A stretch of DNA of 38,724 nt from NCBI GenBank assembly GCA_016931115.1, contig JAFGFM010000237.1, forward strand, positions 1 to 38,724, written 5' to 3'. The notes beneath the pieces are model-generated. The model had not been told where the DNA came from and did no database searches. It was given only the letters and a program-made list of their open reading frames with translations. Source of the DNA: Deltaproteobacteria bacterium. GTDB taxonomy: Bacteria; Desulfobacterota; DSM-4660; Desulfatiglandales; HGW-15. This document shows positions 25,126 to 33,460 of this stretch, piece by piece (position 1 is the stretch's first letter; the number at the start of each line of letters is the position of its first letter). The position numbers and the translations under genes are program-made.

Positions 25126-25165
25126 TCTGCATGCGGGATAAGTATTAATCGATCCCGCAAGCAGA
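25126..25165. terminator. Hairpin between convergent nupC and lipoprotein genes
   Basis: TCTGCATGCGGGAT pairs with ATCCCGCAAGCAGA (one mismatch, 12-base loop). A smaller 7-bp hairpin (CATCCTT/AAGGATG, about 25098-25119) sits just before it. Together they can end transcription from both sides. T-runs are weak. Confidence 0.6.
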
Positions 25166-25177
25166 TGGGTATAAAAA

Positions 25178-26206
25178 TTATTTTGCTACAGGATATATCT
25201 TTTCTTCAGCCTCATAACCGGATTTTACGCCATAGGGCAGCATGGCCCCTGGGGCCTCTATTTCATAGATCTTGCCGTTTCTGATCTTGTAGATATGCAT
25301 TGCAGCAAGGTTGAATTGCCCGTAGGTGGTTTTATTATCGGTTCCAGGTGCAGCATCTTTAGGCAGCCTCTTTGTGCCGTCATGCCTGAACATTGAAAAG
25401 CCGACAGATAAACCCTTCTGCACATCTGCAACAACCATGTGCGGTCTGATCTCTGTGATATAGGAGAAGACACCGGCGCTGATCTGGCCTTCGCAGTCCA
25501 TTGGAATGCCTCCAAACCCTCCAGTGGGCATGGCAGCCCCGGGGGGTAAATCTTCTGCCTTGGGCGGTTTGCCGCCGGCTGTTGTCATGCCGTTTTCATG
25601 ACGTTCACACTCCTTTGCAAATGGAGAACGTTTGCCATCTTCTGAAGTGAGTGTGTCATAGTATGATTCCCCTATTTTCAGGAGATCTTCTCTTGTCATC
25701 TGTTCTGCCGCAGGTATATCCTCTGCAAAGCCTGGGCGGGCCTTCTGCAAAGATGGCATGGAGCTGTAGGGCTGTTTACTCATTGATTCGCCGCGCACTA
25801 CAAGATGCTCTGCCTCTGTGATCTTGCCATTCTCAAGTTTAATGCGGGCACCGAGTATGATGTCTTTATTATTCTCTTTCATAACAACAAGAGTGGCTGC
25901 TGCCTGTGCCACCGGATCAGCAGCATAAATCTCAAAACCCTTTGGGCCTTCAGTTGCAGTTTCCCATAGTCCTTTACCTACCGCCAGAAATTCGATTCCC
26001 TTATCCGAGTTCTCGGTATACTTCACCTGATCTGCAAATGGCAGATCACCGGGTGTATGCTTAACAAGCGAACCGATATATTTCTGCATAAGATCAACCA
26101 GCCCCTGCCTGTCATACTCCTGGGCCTTCTTTCCCGAACAAGCCATACCCATAATGGCAAGAGAAACAATTAACAATAAAGTAATACACAACCGTTGCAT
26201 TTTCAT
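25178..26206 (-). CDS. Lipoprotein of unknown function
   Basis: This 342-residue exported protein has the signal peptide MKMQRLCITLLLIVSLAIMGMAC with a candidate lipid cysteine at 23 followed by SGKK. The mature part begins with a helix (DRQGLVDLMQKYIGSLVKHTPGDLP) and has two similar halves. Each ends with a strand of the type 'ARIKLENGKITEAEHLVVRG' or 'MHIYKIRNGKIYEIEAPGAM'. This pattern recalls SnoaL/NTF2-like cone folds, so two such folds in tandem are possible. Conserved-looking CE and DCEGQ segments may form a disulfide. AGGAGGC precedes the ATG. No enzymatic motif is visible. Confidence 0.7.
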   Translation of the reverse strand: MKMQRLCITLLLIVSLAIMGMACSGKKAQEYDRQGLVDLMQKYIGSLVKHTPGDLPFADQVKYTENSDKGIEFLAVGKGLWETATEGPKGFEIYAADPVAQAAATLVVMKENNKDIILGARIKLENGKITEAEHLVVRGESMSKQPYSSMPSLQKARPGFAEDIPAAEQMTREDLLKIGESYYDTLTSEDGKRSPFAKECERHENGMTTAGGKPPKAEDLPPGAAMPTGGFGGIPMDCEGQISAGVFSYITEIRPHMVVADVQKGLSVGFSMFRHDGTKRLPKDAAPGTDNKTTYGQFNLAAMHIYKIRNGKIYEIEAPGAMLPYGVKSGYEAEEKIYPVAK

Positions 26207-26343
26207 TTCAGCCTCCTTTCATTAAAACCAGTAGATATGATTAAATAAGAACACCCTCTTTGAGAGGATGAAGTATATGGAGTCAGTCGAATCATGTCAA
26301 TGAGTAATTTCGCTATATAAAACTAAAAACCTGCCTTTTGCCT

Positions 26344-26413
26344 TTGAGCTTTGAACTTTGAACTTTGAGCTTTCAGCTTTCAGCTTTGAGCTTTGACCTT
26401 TCAGCTTTCAGCT
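26344..26413. repeat. Heptanucleotide tandem array, 10 units of TTNANCT
   Basis: Ten contiguous seven-base units (TTGAGCT, TTGAACT, TTGAACT, TTGAGCT, TTCAGCT, TTCAGCT, TTGAGCT, TTGACCT, TTCAGCT, TTCAGCT) fill 70 bases exactly. The array ends three bases before the stop codon of the SPOR-domain gene on the minus strand. Two units of the same kind (TTCAGCT TTCAGC) occur near 19484-19496. Confidence 0.85.
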
Positions 26414-26416
26414 CTT

Positions 26417-27682
26417 TTAACGTTCTACAACAATACTCTTAATGCCATTTGATTCCAGATCGGTTTTCTGTGCTTCAGCCTGTTCCTGTTGATAAAAGGC
26501 ACCTGTATAGAGCAGGAATCCATCTTTAGCATAACTTATGATATAGGCGCTATGCCCCTTTTCTTCCAGATATGCCTTCTGTTTTTCTGCATCCCCTTTT
26601 GATATATATGTCCCTATCAAATTGGCATATTTTGTATTTTTGGACTCAGCATCAGGCAATTTCCAGGTTTTAATATATTCATCAGCCTGTTCTCTTTTCT
26701 GGAAGCAACCGGCATAAAGCCTGTACCATACCCCCTTTTGTCCCAGGTCCATTTTTATCCAGTAAGATGTAATGCCCATCTTCATATATTTTGATGATAA
26801 TTCTTTAACGCTTGTAACAGAGTTGTAAGATCCCAGATATATAGAGTATGGATATGATGCACTATTCGCCGTGATATCGTTAGAGGGCACACCAGATCTT
26901 TTCTCTAAAACAGTGTTTAAAGTTTTTTCCGGATCTGCCTGTTCCGGCTTTATCATACCCGAACCTTGAATCTCGTTTGATTCTGCATGGCTTTCTTTCA
27001 AATGATCTGTTTTATCATCCTTTAAAATTTTAATACTCTTTTTATATATATTATTATTGATGGAAGCAGGCTCAGGAATAGAGGTGGATGAGGTTTTAAT
27101 ACTCAATGATTCAAACATGCCATCATAATCCACTATTTTCCCAATAAACATGGATAATATGACAAGCAGGATTATTAAAGTTATAAATATAATTAGAGGT
27201 AAATATTTCTTAAAAACCTCCCGGAATTTTATTTTAGTAATCTTGGGCTCTCTCTTGACGGAGATGTTTTTACCCGGTTTTTCAATTAAATCTTTTTTAG
27301 GCGACCCTTTTTCTTTTAAGGAAATATCCTGTTTCAGAGCAGATTTATTTATGCCTGGCTGTACAGGTGATATTATCTTCTTTGTTACTACTGGCTTTTC
27401 AGATGAAATTTTTTGCTGCACTGATTTCACAGGAGGAACAACCGGTGAAATAATTTTCTTTTTTATATCAGAGCTCTTATCCGGGCTTATCCTTTTAGGT
27501 AATGGTTTGTCAGCGACAATTTTTTCTTGCACCTTTTCAGACGAGGCAGTACCCGGCTCTCTTTTTTTGGCATCATGGGATTCATCAGGTTTTTTAGGCG
27601 CAAAGAAATCATCAAACAAATCTTCTACTGTGTCTGTGATAGATTTATCGTTAGAAGTTGGATTGTTTTTTTTATCGTCCAT
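26417..27682 (-). CDS. SPOR-domain membrane protein
   Basis: This 421-residue bitopic protein has a long, Lys/Pro-rich disordered cytoplasmic N-terminus (1-159, with the heptad KKIISPV used twice), one transmembrane helix (about 160-181) and a periplasmic linker. A C-terminal region from about 280 contains at least two SPOR repeats (YPYSIYLGSYNSV...YRLYAGCFQKREQADEYI and HSAYIISYAKDGFLLYTGAFYQQEQAEAQ). SPOR domains bind denuded peptidoglycan at division sites, so a role in septation or envelope maintenance is likely. It starts 12 bases after the dehydrogenase/hydratase fusion gene, an odd partner in the same transcript. Confidence 0.88.
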   Translation of the reverse strand: MDDKKNNPTSNDKSITDTVEDLFDDFFAPKKPDESHDAKKREPGTASSEKVQEKIVADKPLPKRISPDKSSDIKKKIISPVVPPVKSVQQKISSEKPVVTKKIISPVQPGINKSALKQDISLKEKGSPKKDLIEKPGKNISVKREPKITKIKFREVFKKYLPLIIFITLIILLVILSMFIGKIVDYDGMFESLSIKTSSTSIPEPASINNNIYKKSIKILKDDKTDHLKESHAESNEIQGSGMIKPEQADPEKTLNTVLEKRSGVPSNDITANSASYPYSIYLGSYNSVTSVKELSSKYMKMGITSYWIKMDLGQKGVWYRLYAGCFQKREQADEYIKTWKLPDAESKNTKYANLIGTYISKGDAEKQKAYLEEKGHSAYIISYAKDGFLLYTGAFYQQEQAEAQKTDLESNGIKSIVVER

Positions 27683-27694
27683 TTCAAGTTAACT

Positions 27695-29716
27695 CTACTT
27701 TGTAAAGACCGGTTTACGCTTTGACAAAAATGCAGTTACCCCTTCTTGGATGGCATCCATACAGGATATCCTGCCTGAATAGCTGTATGATATCTCCATT
27801 GCATCCTTAAAACTCTCTGCCTTTGCAGCGTCTCTGACAACATCAACTGCCAGTGTTACAGCCTCTTTACTCAAAGGCATATCCCCTGATTTTGGTTCAG
27901 CAGGGGGAATAAACTGAGGCATCTCAACAGGTTTTGCAGAAATTTTAGGTACCCTTCCAATAAGCCTGTTTACCTCGTCAATAGCTGCACTGATCATATT
28001 CATATAGCCGCCAGTTAACTTTGTAACAATACCAAGTTTTTCAGCATCAACACCGGTAAGTCGTTCTGCCTGTGACACCATTGTATTAAACTTGTTATGC
28101 GCATGGGGCCATTTTCTATATGGAATAACAACCCCGCCCATGCCAGGGAATATACCAAGTGTAATCTCCGGAAACTGGAAAAAGGCCCTTTTGTCCGCAA
28201 CAATAGAGTGGCAGCCAAGGGCAAGCTCACACCCTCCACCCACTGCAAAACCATTTACAGCAGCTACAACAGGCTTATTCATCTGGTTGATATACTCTGT
28301 AATACTTCCATATTTTCTGCTTAATGCTGACCCTGCATCAGAGTTACCAATGGTTGGCACAAGAACGCTGATGTCAGCCCCTGCACAGAATGCCTTTGTG
28401 CCGTACCCTGTAATAATAAAGCCTTTGACTGATGGATCATTCTCACCCCTTTTCAACTCTGACAGGATCTCATCACAGGTACTTATGTTTAAGGTATTTG
28501 CAGCCTGGGGCCTTCTGATAGTGATGACCCTGACACCATTCATATCATCCACAAGGATATCCCGCGGGAATTTTATGTAGCTATCAATATCATGCTCAGG
28601 AATTGGAAATCCTGGCCGTTCCGCTGTAAAGCCTTCCATAATATCTTTAACTCTTTGACTTCCCATATCAGCCATTACCTCAAAAACACCCTTTTTAAAT
28701 CCAAGGCCGATAACAGTACCGAGATTCAAATCAGGGCGTGTGCCAATAGACCTGTCGGCAATATCAAAACACTGCGAGAATATGGCGCCCAGAAGCCTGC
28801 GCTTTATCCAATCTTTAAGATCGTTATCAACATCAACCTTTGTTCCGGGTTTGTTAACCTTCCAGGTATCAACAGATAGAAGAGCCAGAGATGGCTTATA
28901 ACAGGCCGATTCGCTGATCCTGCGGTTCTGAGAAATATAGATCAGGGGATTTCCGCCTGTAAAGTTCATAACAAAGAAAGGTCCTGAGGCAACAAACTCC
29001 TGAGCCACATGATCAACCTGCTGGCTCGTTGCCCTGCCAATAAGAAATGCCGCCTCACTGCACCATGTTTCAAATATCCTGTTCAGCAGAAATGAGTAGA
29101 CATTTGCTGTCATCATTGGAACCTTGCCGGTATTGGCAAAAAACCATAACAGATAATTAAGGGTATCAGAAGAGGCGCCCTCCCAGTTGATAATCTCAAC
29201 AGGAAGGCTTCTCCAGGCAGGGGCAAAGAAATGGGTGATGGTGGCACGTTCAGGGTGTTTCATCCCTCCAAATATCTCATTTGCAGGTATGCCGCTGGTA
29301 TTACTTGTCAGTATAGTATCTTTAGCTGTGATATTCTCCAGTATATTAAATATCTTCTGCTTGAGGTCCAGATTTTCTGTGGCTGCCTCAATTACTAGCC
29401 CGCAATTTTTTATGTCATTATAATCAGTGGTATAAATGATATTTCCGAGCATCTTTTCGGCTGTTCCAGGGGCAATCTTTTTCTTCTGCACAGCCTTTTC
29501 AGCATATCCTTTGAAGCGCTCTTTAGCCTTTTCAAGCTGGGCTTCAGCAACATCAACAATATACAATTTATTTTCAGGAAGACCGGTACGCAGGTAATAG
29601 GCAATATCAGGGCCAATATGCCCGGCGCCTATTACAGCAATTTCATCAGGAACAGGCAGGTCAGGTTCAATAAGATAAGGATTATGAAACGATGGGTAAA
29701 GCGCTTTTTTTGCCAT
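27695..29716 (-). CDS. 3-hydroxyacyl-CoA dehydrogenase / enoyl-CoA hydratase fusion (dehydrogenase first)
   Basis: This 673-residue beta-oxidation fusion has two halves. The N-terminal half is a 3-hydroxyacyl-CoA dehydrogenase: NAD loop AVIGAGHIGPDIAYYL (G30, G32, G35), LTSNTSGIPANEIF, catalytic histidine in THFFAPAW and the asparagine in LLNRIF. The C-terminal half (from about 385) is a crotonase: CAGADISVL oxyanion strand, VNGFAVGGGCELALGCH with the first catalytic glutamate, and FQFPEITLGIFPGMGG with the second. It would hydrate an enoyl-CoA and oxidise the 3-hydroxyacyl-CoA. The domain order is opposite to FadB/FadJ and like some archaeal hydratase/dehydrogenases. AAGGAG precedes the ATG. 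Fatty acid or aromatic-ring-derived substrates are possible. Confidence 0.9.
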   Translation of the reverse strand: MAKKALYPSFHNPYLIEPDLPVPDEIAVIGAGHIGPDIAYYLRTGLPENKLYIVDVAEAQLEKAKERFKGYAEKAVQKKKIAPGTAEKMLGNIIYTTDYNDIKNCGLVIEAATENLDLKQKIFNILENITAKDTILTSNTSGIPANEIFGGMKHPERATITHFFAPAWRSLPVEIINWEGASSDTLNYLLWFFANTGKVPMMTANVYSFLLNRIFETWCSEAAFLIGRATSQQVDHVAQEFVASGPFFVMNFTGGNPLIYISQNRRISESACYKPSLALLSVDTWKVNKPGTKVDVDNDLKDWIKRRLLGAIFSQCFDIADRSIGTRPDLNLGTVIGLGFKKGVFEVMADMGSQRVKDIMEGFTAERPGFPIPEHDIDSYIKFPRDILVDDMNGVRVITIRRPQAANTLNISTCDEILSELKRGENDPSVKGFIITGYGTKAFCAGADISVLVPTIGNSDAGSALSRKYGSITEYINQMNKPVVAAVNGFAVGGGCELALGCHSIVADKRAFFQFPEITLGIFPGMGGVVIPYRKWPHAHNKFNTMVSQAERLTGVDAEKLGIVTKLTGGYMNMISAAIDEVNRLIGRVPKISAKPVEMPQFIPPAEPKSGDMPLSKEAVTLAVDVVRDAAKAESFKDAMEISYSYSGRISCMDAIQEGVTAFLSKRKPVFTK

Positions 29717-29830
29717 AAATAATACTCCTTGATTTCAGATTTATAACCACTCCGGCATCTTCGTCTCTGTTGCTCACTCAGCAGGATTATTATGTAAAAA
29801 AGTACTGCAAATCAAAAATAGAAAAATAAA

Positions 29831-30103
29831 TTAACCCCCATGTATAATGTAGACAAGGTCTATTTTGTCACCCTCTTTCACCGGGGTGAAGAGCCCTGTT
29901 CCATAGGTGCTTTGGCCATTCAGATATATCTCAAATCGGTTAGTTAGGTTTCCATTGCTGTCAACAATCATATTTTTTGTCATTGGGTATTTACTGGAAA
30001 GATCATTCAGGCATTCGCCCACCGTCTTTCCCTCTGCTTTGACTGATTTCTGCCCGTTAAAGTAAGACCTGAAAACATGTGCTATTTCCACTTCAATGCT
30101 CAT
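29831..30103 (-). CDS. MoaD/ThiS-family protein next to AOR
   Basis: This is a second 90-residue ubiquitin-like sulfur carrier with the terminal Gly-Gly (VYIIHGG). Family features are the VGECLNDLSSKYP helix and VKEGDKIDLVYIIHGG. GGAGC lies seven bases before the ATG. It follows the aldehyde:ferredoxin oxidoreductase gene on the same strand by about 100 bases, with a hairpin between. MoaD-like genes beside AOR genes are common in anaerobes and are thought to help make the tungsten-bispterin cofactor. Its E1 partner would have to be the MoeB-like enzyme at 20890-21627 or one elsewhere. Confidence 0.87.
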   Translation of the reverse strand: MSIEVEIAHVFRSYFNGQKSVKAEGKTVGECLNDLSSKYPMTKNMIVDSNGNLTNRFEIYLNGQSTYGTGLFTPVKEGDKIDLVYIIHGG

Positions 30104-30143
30104 ATTTTTGCTCCGGAGAAAAACCCCTTTTTGAAATCAAATA

Positions 30144-30179
30144 AAAAGGCCGCATTATTACTACCCAATGCGGCCTTTT
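30144..30179 (-). terminator. Hairpin between AOR and MoaD-like genes
   Basis: AAAAGGCCGCATT and AATGCGGCCTTTT form a perfect 13-bp stem with a 10-base loop, followed on the minus strand by TTTATT. It lies 23 bases after the AOR stop and before the MoaD-like gene. It could end most AOR transcripts and so set the ratio of the two products. Confidence 0.75.
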
Positions 30180-30201
30180 AAGTCAATATTAAGGAATTAA
30201 T

Positions 30202-32049
30202 TTATTTATAAAGTTCCTTTGCTACAAAATCCATTCCCAGGTCAAGCAGGGTTTCCTTTTTGGGTTTTCCTGTCTCTGTATCCCAGCCCATTGCCTCGTA
30301 ATATTCTGTATAGATATCTTCAAGCTTCCATGTAATGCCTGCCCTTGGGCCAACTGTCTTGGGCGGTTTTCCAAGCATCCTTTCAGGGAATTTCCATGGT
30401 GTTATTATACCTTCACGGATATTGAATGCCTGCCGCATGGCGTTTATGCGCATACCGGTCTTGATTATCTCTTCACGGGTCACATCCCATCCTGTGATGG
30501 TTTGAATTGCCTCTATAAAATATTCTGCCTTACCATAGCCGTCACCGTAACATATCATGCATAATCCTGCTGCATTGTAATAGTTAGAAAAGGCTGAACC
30601 TATCATGTGAGGTTTTCCACGCCCCTTGAATGTAGTGGGATCATACTCAGGCATTGTTCCCGGAGGATGAGGCATTTCACCGCTCATTGTGTGACGTCCC
30701 GGTGTAGGTTCTGAACAGTATGCGATAGCAAATCCATGACCTCCCCTTGAATCGTGCGCTGGAATTTCCTGCCCTCCAATTTGCATGGCATATTTGTCTG
30801 AGCCTTTGCCTAATTTTTGAGCTGCCACCTTCGTACCATCAGCAAGTATATCGCCGATCCCTTCGCGCCTTACGATCTTTTCCAGGAGTGCAATACTGGC
30901 CCTGTGATCTCCCCACTTCATTTCAATACCATCTGTATCCTTTGCGGTAATAATACCCTTTTCATAACATTCCATTGCAAAGGCCACAACTGCACCGGCC
31001 CCTATTGTATCAATACCATACCGGTTACAGATATCACTGGCCATTATTATAGAATCAACATTATTAACAAGCAGATTTGTACCAAACATGGCCTGGGTTT
31101 CATACTCTGGTTTGTGGGCATGTTCACCCCATTTATACTCCCCGGTTGAAGGCTTCATTATGCCGCCGCATGCAATGGGGCAGCGGTAGCAGCCGTATCT
31201 TTTTTCCTGCTGGGCAATTATATGAGGGCCGCCAATATCAGAATAATTGGGCATATCGCCCTCTCCTGTACCTGACCAGTTCTTGAATGGGGCATCATCC
31301 ACCTTGGCACACATCTCAAGCATACCGCAGGTGCCAAACTCCTGCATGAATTTTACCATTGGCCCCATGTCACTCAGGTGTCTTTTTCGCATTGCCTTTG
31401 CAGCCTCTTTGTCAGCAACCGGGATCTCCATACTACCATTAATAGCAATGGCCTTGAGTTTCTTGGAACCCATTACAGCGCCAAGGCCTGAACGCCCTGC
31501 TGCACGTCCCTTATTATTCATGACAGCAGCCATAAGAGATAATTTTTCACCGGAAGGCCCTATACAGGCAACTTCAAGCTTTTTGCCATGCCTCTCTCTC
31601 AATATATCTTCTGTGTCAAAGGTGTCTTTGCCCCAGAGGTCAGATGCATCCCTGATTTCTGCCTTGCCATTATCTATATAGAGGTATACTGGTTTTTCCG
31701 ATATCCCTGAAAAAAACACTGCATCAAATCCACCGAACTTCAGGAATGGGCCTATATTGCCGCCTGAATTGGCATCACCCCACCCGCCTGTTAGGGGCGA
31801 TTTCCCGACCATTACGTAACGTGAACCCCCTATAGCATCAGTACCGGTAAGCATACCTGTAACAATTCCAAGCATTGCATCAGGGCCAAGTGGATCAACC
31901 CCTGGTTTCTGTCTTTCAAAAATAATCTTTGCACCCAGACCATATCCACCAATATATTCCCTGACTGTCTTTGGATCGAGTGTCTCTTCCTTTAGCTGTT
32001 TTTTGCCGAGATCAACAAACAGCATTTTACCCATAACTCCATGTGCCAT
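30202..32049 (-). CDS. Tungsten-dependent aldehyde:ferredoxin oxidoreductase
   Basis: This 615-residue enzyme oxidises aldehydes to acids (or reduces acids) with ferredoxin, using a tungsten- or molybdenum-bispterin and one 4Fe-4S cluster. The cluster cysteines are C287, C290 and C294 (YGCYRCPIACGG) plus a distal cysteine, C497 in GLCMIC, matching the family pattern C-x2-C-x3-C...C. Pterin-binding blocks include GRAAGRSGLGAVMGSKKLKA and IPAHDSRGGHGFAIAYC. The N-terminus starts MLFVDLGKKQLKEE as usual after nine residues. GGAGGC precedes the ATG. The length is normal for the family. Substrate range (AOR, FOR, GAPOR or others) is not readable; it is the single-subunit type with no electron-transfer subunit gene beside it. 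Confidence 0.93.
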   Translation of the reverse strand: MAHGVMGKMLFVDLGKKQLKEETLDPKTVREYIGGYGLGAKIIFERQKPGVDPLGPDAMLGIVTGMLTGTDAIGGSRYVMVGKSPLTGGWGDANSGGNIGPFLKFGGFDAVFFSGISEKPVYLYIDNGKAEIRDASDLWGKDTFDTEDILRERHGKKLEVACIGPSGEKLSLMAAVMNNKGRAAGRSGLGAVMGSKKLKAIAINGSMEIPVADKEAAKAMRKRHLSDMGPMVKFMQEFGTCGMLEMCAKVDDAPFKNWSGTGEGDMPNYSDIGGPHIIAQQEKRYGCYRCPIACGGIMKPSTGEYKWGEHAHKPEYETQAMFGTNLLVNNVDSIIMASDICNRYGIDTIGAGAVVAFAMECYEKGIITAKDTDGIEMKWGDHRASIALLEKIVRREGIGDILADGTKVAAQKLGKGSDKYAMQIGGQEIPAHDSRGGHGFAIAYCSEPTPGRHTMSGEMPHPPGTMPEYDPTTFKGRGKPHMIGSAFSNYYNAAGLCMICYGDGYGKAEYFIEAIQTITGWDVTREEIIKTGMRINAMRQAFNIREGIITPWKFPERMLGKPPKTVGPRAGITWKLEDIYTEYYEAMGWDTETGKPKKETLLDLGMDFVAKELYK

Positions 32050-32177
32050 ATTAAAGCCTCCCTGAAATTTTATTAAACTGTTTAAAGCCCGGATATATGC
32101 TAATGATATTAATGCATTTCAGGCTTAGTACTCTTTGATATAAATTCGGTGACGTATTCAATACATCTTTAGAACTA

Positions 32178-32248
32178 ACCACGGAGGACACAGAGGTCAC
32201 GGAGACTTTTTTTAAGTTTTGCTCTGTGATCTCCGTGCTCTCCGTGGT
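32178..32248. repeat. Dispersed inverted repeat of the ACCACGGAGGACACAGAG type
   Basis: A 28-base arm (ACCACGGAGGACACAGAG...) at 32178-32205 pairs with 32221-32248 (reading toward CTCTCCGTGGT) with five mismatches and a T-rich 15-base loop. This sequence type is a well-known dispersed repeat in many bacterial genomes. A fragment (CACGGAGACC) recurs at 33941-33950. Confidence 0.75.
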
Positions 32249-32440
32249 AAAAATTATGCATTTTATTTATACCAATGTATACTTAGTTAACTGCAATATC
32301 CCATCACCAGACCTTGCGTTTTTTTCAATATAACAGGGTCAGTATACACATCTTAGAATACGAGATAAAGCTTTTTTTAATTTTTCATTAATGTCAATTC
32401 AGATATAACAGATTGATAACCGTGGATAATTTGGACACTC

Positions 32441-32484
32441 TCAAGGTACAGGGTCAGACTTGACAAGCCAGCCCTGCACCTTGA
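32441..32484. repeat. REP-like hairpin with GGGTCAGACTTGAC
   Basis: TCAAGGTACAGGG (32441-32453) and CCCTGCACCTTGA (32472-32484) pair with one mismatch around a loop containing TCAGACTTGACAA. The hairpin lies seven bases after the GST-like gene's stop. It may act as a terminator or be a dispersed palindrome; GGGTCAGACTTGAC resembles sequences I associate with REP-associated transposases. Confidence 0.5.
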
Positions 32485-32491
32485 CACTTCA

Positions 32492-33106
32492 TTATTTTTT
32501 AGGTGGAAATGGTATCTGGGCAAAACTCGGACGTTTATTCAGATTTGCTATCCAGTTTGAAACATTTTTATAGGCGGAGTAATCATACTTTGCAAAATCA
32601 GCAGCCATAACACAGCTTGCCACATTAATATCCGCAAGGGTAAACCTGGTACCCAGGATATACTCCTTTCCTTCAAGCTGGTTATCCAGTATCTTTAAGA
32701 CCTTTGGAAGCTCATCCATTGCCTTTTTAATGGCCTTTTCATCCCTGTCAGCCTCTTGTACCCAGAATTTCTGGAAGGCTATTGCATATAGGTTCGCCTG
32801 CACTTCAAGTATAGCCCAGTAACTCCACTGATCAATAAGGGCATTCTCTTCCAGGGTTTTACCCAGGAGCTCTGAATTGTATTTTGTGGCAATATATTTG
32901 TTTATTGCCATGGATTCCCAAAGCACAAAATCACCATCAACAATGCACGGGATCTTGCCGTTCGGGTTCAGCTTAAGGTATTCAGGTTTAAACTGATCAC
33001 CCTTTTCAAAATCCACCTTTACCTCTTCATACTTTATACCCATCTCAATCATGAGCACATGGCACCTGAAGGCGCTTCCCATCTTTGTACCATAGATCTT
33101 TATCAT
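32492..33106 (-). CDS. Glutathione S-transferase-like protein
   Basis: This 204-residue protein has a thioredoxin-like N-terminal domain (MIKIYGTKMGSAFRCHVLMIEMGI, LNPNGKIPCIVDGDFVLWESMAINKYIA with the cis-proline and the Glu-Ser glutathione site). An all-helical C-terminal domain with the LADINVASCV N-capping motif follows. A candidate catalytic Ser or Cys lies in GSAFRCH. GGAGG precedes the ATG. Many anaerobes lack glutathione, so the thiol substrate may differ. It lies upstream of the AOR gene on the same strand but is separated by 440 bases, so co-transcription is doubtful. Confidence 0.85.
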   Translation of the reverse strand: MIKIYGTKMGSAFRCHVLMIEMGIKYEEVKVDFEKGDQFKPEYLKLNPNGKIPCIVDGDFVLWESMAINKYIATKYNSELLGKTLEENALIDQWSYWAILEVQANLYAIAFQKFWVQEADRDEKAIKKAMDELPKVLKILDNQLEGKEYILGTRFTLADINVASCVMAADFAKYDYSAYKNVSNWIANLNKRPSFAQIPFPPKK

Positions 33107-33460
33107 GATTATCCTCCATGAAAATGTTTTAAAATGTTACTGATCTTCTGCGGTTTTTTTTGTATTATACAGATAAATTAGAAAATTGCTAATTCTTTAG
33201 TGCCATTCATAATTCGCCTCTCTCTGAATTAAACACTGTTTAAAATTTAAACTCTGCTTTACACCCCATCTGACACTTAATAAAAGGCAAGGCGGTCAAA
33301 GACAATAACCTTAAACCGCTTTCATAATATTGCTTCTCCATTCTCAATTGATATTTTGAGGTATGTCACCCATTTTACGCATATCATCCAAAAACCTATT
33401 GAATTAAAATTAAAATGGCCTTATCATCACTATTACTAATTATGTGAAAGGATATTTAAA
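33107..33460. other. Intergenic region with left copy of a direct repeat
   Basis: About 350 bases between the divergent GST-like gene and the antitoxin-like gene. It contains the left copy of the imperfect repeat described at 33262-34126 and no supported coding frame. Confidence 0.45.
33289..33338 (+). repeat. Left copy of an imperfect direct repeat flanking the toxin-antitoxin remnant
   Basis: AAGGCGGTCAAAGACAATAA...TGCTTCTC aligns without gaps over 50 bases with 34077-34126. Both copies carry CACCCCAT a short way upstream (33262 and 34061). Within the copy GCGGT and ACCGC can pair. Confidence 0.7.

Larger units (their letters stand above)
32050..32491. other. Intergenic region rich in repeats (no gene seen)
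   Basis: About 440 bases between the GST-like gene and the AOR gene hold the AOR promoter (not recognised) and two dispersed-type inverted repeats, listed separately. No coding frame is supported on either strand. Confidence 0.5.

Noticed and set aside
26344-26413. CRISPR array
   Set aside because: The units are contiguous seven-base repeats without spacers, and there are no cas genes in the window.
27150-27692. A 180-codon plus-strand open frame over the SPOR-domain gene
   Set aside because: It is the antisense of a well-supported gene, is rich in Phe/Ser/Gly without domain pattern and has no ribosome-binding site; the Lys/Pro-rich minus frame with TM and SPOR repeats explains the region.
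28092-28580. A 162-codon plus-strand open frame over the dehydrogenase/hydratase fusion gene
   Set aside because: It lies wholly antisense to conserved crotonase motifs and shows no recognisable domain.
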